NCBI RefSeq assembly: GCF_024345575.1
Contig: NZ_JAGQBJ010000004.1
Coordinates: 124,001 to 188,000, forward strand
Direction: 5' to 3'
DNA length: 64,000 nucleotides
Source: Cyanobium sp. Morenito 9A2
Lineage (GTDB): Bacteria; Cyanobacteriota; Cyanobacteriia; PCC-6307; Cyanobiaceae
Below are positions 61,994 to 64,000 of the stretch, in pieces. The position numbers and the translations under genes are program-made. Numbering within the stretch: the first letter of the stretch is position 1; each line of letters opens with the position of its first letter. The notes beneath the pieces were generated by a model. The model saw only the letters and a program-made list of their open reading frames with translations. It had not been told where the DNA came from and ran no database searches.

Positions 61994-62242
61994 TCAGGTG
62001 GTTGTCGCTGCAGCCTGGCCCTGGAACTGGATCTGCTGCGCCTTCGGATCGATCCCGTTCACCTGACCCCACAGGGCCTCAGTGATGGGCAGCCGCCCCA
62101 CCAGCGGCCTCTCCAGGGTGGCCACATCGGCTGCGGTCAGCTGTCCCGTGGCTACCCGGACGAGCAAGGGCTGGCTCAGGTTGACGTGGCTGCGGTCGTT
62201 CGGGGTGACTCGCACGTCATGGTGCGCCGGCCCGCCCCCCGG
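61994..62242 (-). pseudogene. Possible remnant of a decayed gene
   Basis: A minus-strand frame reads through 62242-61994 with protein-like content. It starts near L-P-G-G-G-P, then V-R-V-T-P-N-D-R-S-H-V-N-L and L-E-R-P-L-V-G-R-L-P-I-T. It has no standard start further upstream; GTG 62215 is the first. A second frame upstream (from about 62335) begins M-E-R-D-H-V-P-T-G-L-D-P-P-L and overlaps it out of phase, with a run of six Gs (plus-strand C) near the switch. This could be one frameshifted gene. I do not recognise the product. Confidence 0.3.
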
Positions 62243-62392
62243 TAAAGCCGAGACCCCACGAACACCCCATCGGAGCGGCCTTGCCGGCGCTCAAGGGGCG
62301 GATCCAACCCAGTGGGAACGTGATCCCGCTCCATTGCTTCCGGGTTGGGAGTTCCGCGATGGTAGGCAGGTGCCCAAGGGAGGAGGGGGAGC

Positions 62393-62731
62393 TCAGAGCA
62401 GCTTGAACCCATCCAGCAGGAGGCCGTAGAGCAGGCCAATCCGGGCCATGTCGAGCAACTGCAGGCCCAGGGGATCACCCCCCACCAGCAACAGCGGCCG
62501 CCGCAGGCGGATGGCGAGTTCGACAAAGGCCACGCATACCAGGGCCGCCACCGGATCGAGGAGGGACAGGGCGCCGGTGATCGAGGTGATGGCATTGCCG
62601 CAGGCGAAGGCGCTCAGCAGCACGATCAGCAGAAGGGAGCCACGCCGCCAGGGGTTGGTGGCCCAGGCCTGGAGTCGTGCGCCTGAGCGCTCAAGCCTCA
62701 GGTGCAATCGGGTCTGCTGCGCTCGAACCAC
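62393..62731 (-). CDS. DUF565 / Ycf20 family membrane protein
   Basis: The 112-residue protein has A-T-N-P-W-R-R-G-S-L-L-L near residue 24, a first hydrophobic segment, then T-G-A-L-S-L-L-D-P-V-A-A-L-V near 52, and L-L-L-D-G-F-K-L-L at the very end. This matches Ycf20 (DUF565), conserved in cyanobacteria and plastids. Plant homologues are linked to non-photochemical quenching, so a role in light protection is possible. The start is GTG 62731. Confidence 0.82.
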   Translation of the reverse strand: MVRAQQTRLHLRLERSGARLQAWATNPWRRGSLLLIVLLSAFACGNAITSITGALSLLDPVAALVCVAFVELAIRLRRPLLLVGGDPLGLQLLDMARIGLLYGLLLDGFKLL

Positions 62732-62864
62732 GGCCCCGGCAGGAAAGAAGGGGCAGAACGTTCACCAGGATGATCCCCATCACCTGACCAGGCGTCCTGC
62801 CAACCCTTGTTTACACCATTTCTGGCGTGATGGAGGCATTCAGCCACCACCGATAGGGGATTCC

Positions 62865-62893
62865 AATAAAACAGCCCGGGCATGGCCCGGGCT
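62865..62893 (-). terminator. Rho-independent terminator of the 66-residue gene
   Basis: A perfect 9-bp stem (62873-62881 with 62885-62893) with a 3-base loop is followed on the minus strand by GTTTTATT (62872-62865). It lies about 100 bases after the stop of the small gene at 62991. The rest of the 259-base gap to Ycf20 shows no gene. Confidence 0.85.
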
Positions 62894-62990
62894 GGAAGGA
62901 TGGGGACACGCTCAGCAAAACGTCGGGTGATGGATGCACCAGGCAAGCCGTCAGAGCCCCCCCCGTCAGTCAAGGCTTGAGCGTACGCTT

Positions 62991-63191
62991 TCAGTTGTCG
63001 GCATCCTTGTTCTTGCGGGAGCCCTTGCCTTCGAGGAGTTCCAGCAGAGCCTCCATCTGGGCCATCACGCCACGGACTTCCCCGGCCTCGGGGAGCAGTC
63101 CGTCGTCCATCACACCTTGGTGCATTTCCCGCAGTTCCTGACGGATGTAGCGCAGATGGCTCACCACCTGTTCGCGCTTGGACTGCGACAT
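62991..63191 (-). CDS. Conserved small helical protein
   Basis: The 66-residue protein begins M-S-Q-S-K-R-E-Q-V-V-S-H-L-R-Y-I-R-Q-E-L-R-E and continues with G-L-L-P-E-A-G-E-V-R-G-V-M-A-Q-M. It is predicted to be entirely helical with a basic tail (K-G-S-R-K-N-K). The pattern is familiar from marine Synechococcus genomes, without a known role. ATG at 63191. A strong terminator follows. Confidence 0.7.
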   Translation of the reverse strand: MSQSKREQVVSHLRYIRQELREMHQGVMDDGLLPEAGEVRGVMAQMEALLELLEGKGSRKNKDADN

Positions 63192-63280
63192 GGAGAAACG
63201 GCGCCTCGATCGACCTCTCTTTTACCCCATCGCCGACCCATCCCAGACCGCCTGCGCCAGAAAGCCAGGGCGCTGGAGTC

Positions 63281-63442
63281 TCATGGCTCCCCGAACTGGC
63301 GCTTGGCCGCCTCATAGAAAGCCTGATCGATGGCCGTAAGCCCGTCCTCTCGGGCGAGGGCCTCGATCCGACGCCGTACGACCGGGCGCACGAAAAAAGG
63401 CACCTCCTTGAGCTGGAATTCTGCTTGTGGGGTCCATTGCAT
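63281..63442 (-). CDS. Small stand-alone PCP_red-domain protein
   Basis: This 53-residue gene was found by hand. Its sequence has W-T-P-Q-A-E-F-Q-L-K-E-V-P-F-F-V-R-P near the start, then R-R-R-I-E-A-L-A-R-E-D-G-L-T-A-I-D and A-F-Y-E-A-A-K-R-Q-F-G. The spacing W, A, V-P-F-F-V-R, R-x-x-I-E-x-x-A-R matches the short helical PCP_red domain found at the C-terminus of light-independent protochlorophyllide reductase subunit B. Here it stands alone. ATG at 63442. Confidence 0.78.
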   Translation of the reverse strand: MQWTPQAEFQLKEVPFFVRPVVRRRIEALAREDGLTAIDQAFYEAAKRQFGEP

Positions 63443-63525
63443 TCGACTAAGCAAGGATGGGGGGGATGGCAGCCAGCTTGGTGGCCCCTTGGAGATGAAG
63501 GGACGAGAAATTGATCGTCAGCGGT

Positions 63526-63936
63526 TCAATCCTCGCTGCGGATCACCAATTCTGAGCTTTTCAGATAATAGTTGTAGGTTTTGCCGCTGCGCTCACAGTT
63601 GAGGTCCCTGGCGGCATAAGATTTCAACGGTGTGGTAACGATATGGGTGGATGAGGTGTAGTCGTCATCGTACTTGACCGTGAGAGTCGGTGATTTGTTT
63701 TGGCCTGGAGTTTCGTATTCCCAGAGCATCTTGGTCCATCTGCCCGGGTCAGCGGTATCCTCGTTCCAGGCCCCTGAATCGCCCCAGCGGTACTGGAATT
63801 TGATCTTGGTGCCGGTGTTGGTGCCCAGGCAGGTCAGGGCATATCTCTGCTGTTGTGAGTAAGAGGGCAGGGATGAAAATGTTGAAAGTGTCAGGAGGCT
63901 CAGGGAGAGGATGAGCCGTAGACGGTTATGGATCAT
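63526..63936 (-). CDS. Hypothetical exported protein of unusual composition
   Basis: The protein of about 136 residues has a signal peptide (about 1-27, L-I-L-S-L-S-L-L-T-L-S, then S-L-P-S-Y-S). The mature part is rich in Tyr, Thr, Lys and Asp, and has two cysteines (in L-T-C-L-G and L-N-C-E-R) that could form a disulfide. No family is recognised. The coding region is visibly AT-richer than the rest of the window, which suggests transfer. ATG 63936 or the preceding ATG 63939 may be the start. Confidence 0.7.
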   Translation of the reverse strand: MIHNRLRLILSLSLLTLSTFSSLPSYSQQQRYALTCLGTNTGTKIKFQYRWGDSGAWNEDTADPGRWTKMLWEYETPGQNKSPTLTVKYDDDYTSSTHIVTTPLKSYAARDLNCERSGKTYNYYLKSSELVIRSED

Positions 63937-64000
63937 CACTGACGGACTGATAGGGATTGTTGGATGATCAATTAGAAGCGTTGCGATGTCAAGCGATGGT

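Larger units (their letters stand above)
61199..62392. other. Gene-poor stretch with fragmentary reading frames
   Basis: No intact recognisable gene fills this 1.2 kb. Short protein-like fragments appear in several frames. Minus strand examples are about 62215-61994 (V-A-T-G-Q-L-T-A-A-D-V) and the end of a frame at 61419 (P-S-R-P-I-I-R-V-I-G-D-L). Plus strand examples are around 61838-61960 (L-I-Q-G-G-L-R-L-L-Q-D-P) and a frame ending at 61779 (A-G-I-E-L-P-D-V-L-P). The pattern suggests decayed genes. It also contains a HIP1 octamer at 61205-61212 and a 13-bp inverted repeat. Confidence 0.55.

Noticed and set aside
1-64000. CRISPR arrays, insertion sequences, prophage or integron features
   Set aside because: I saw no spaced direct repeats, transposase, integrase, phage structural genes or attachment-site duplication; the two tRNA genes are not followed by an integrase or by repeated tRNA ends that I could detect.

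Overview
The window reads as chromosomal DNA of a high-GC picocyanobacterium of the Cyanobium/Synechococcus (alpha-cyanobacterial) type. It carries photosystem II small subunits (psbK, psbI, psbN, psbH), the carotene hydroxylase crtR, the nitrogen regulator ntcA, Ycf66 and Ycf20 (DUF565) family genes, a stand-alone PCP-reductase-domain protein, many cyanobacteria-restricted DUF families and frequent HIP1 octamers (GCGATCGC). Genes are dense, often overlap by 1-4 bases and frequently start with GTG. No insertion sequence, prophage, CRISPR array or rRNA operon is visible. Most of the window is core genome, and I found no clear new multi-gene system.

Layout. 0-9.4 kb: 3' part of a CBS/CorC protein, an oxidoreductase, a large GH15/phosphorylase-kinase-like protein, a WecB/TagA glycosyltransferase, tgt-psbK, cobS and a sensor histidine kinase. 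9.4-17.5 kb: DUF3155, an esterase, purH, DUF4079, DUF1997, ispH, amt and sfsA. 17.5-27.4 kb: murJ, three small cyanobacterial proteins, tRNA-Arg(ACG), glyA, a WecA/MraY-type transferase, cinA, leuC-leuD and an exported pentapeptide protein. 27.4-36 kb: a DUF3769 outer-membrane protein, psbI, a GH38 alpha-mannosidase, psbN/psbH, tatA, pth and DUF3146. 36-42 kb: a YqgF-like protein, DUF3084, ntcA, a BtuR-like ATPase relative, dcd, a nuclease and thyX. 42-50 kb: a membrane thioredoxin, a NIL-ferredoxin, a lytic transglycosylase, glmM, an amino-sugar kinase, an IctB/O-antigen-ligase-like protein and trmB. 50-58.4 kb: FIST, DUF3177, ileS, Ycf66, tRNA-Leu(UAG), crtR, gatC and a creatininase-like protein. 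58.5-61.2 kb: small conserved genes, DUF6165, mpg and pyrB. 61.2-64 kb: a gene-poor, apparently decaying stretch, then Ycf20, a small coiled protein, a PCP-reductase-domain protein and an AT-richer exported protein.

How the parts fit together. Nucleotide supply is represented by purH, pyrB, dcd and the flavin-dependent thyX. Envelope building and recycling is represented by the WecA/MraY-type transferase, murJ, the lytic transglycosylase, glmM, an amino-sugar kinase, TagA and DUF3769. Nitrogen control is represented by ntcA, whose own upstream region holds a near-perfect NtcA-activated promoter, and by amt. Photosynthesis is represented by the psb genes, crtR and several thylakoid-type small proteins. 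Several tiny genes (psbI, psbN, a 47-residue membrane protein and a 53-residue PCP-reductase-domain protein) were found by translating short intergenic stretches by eye.
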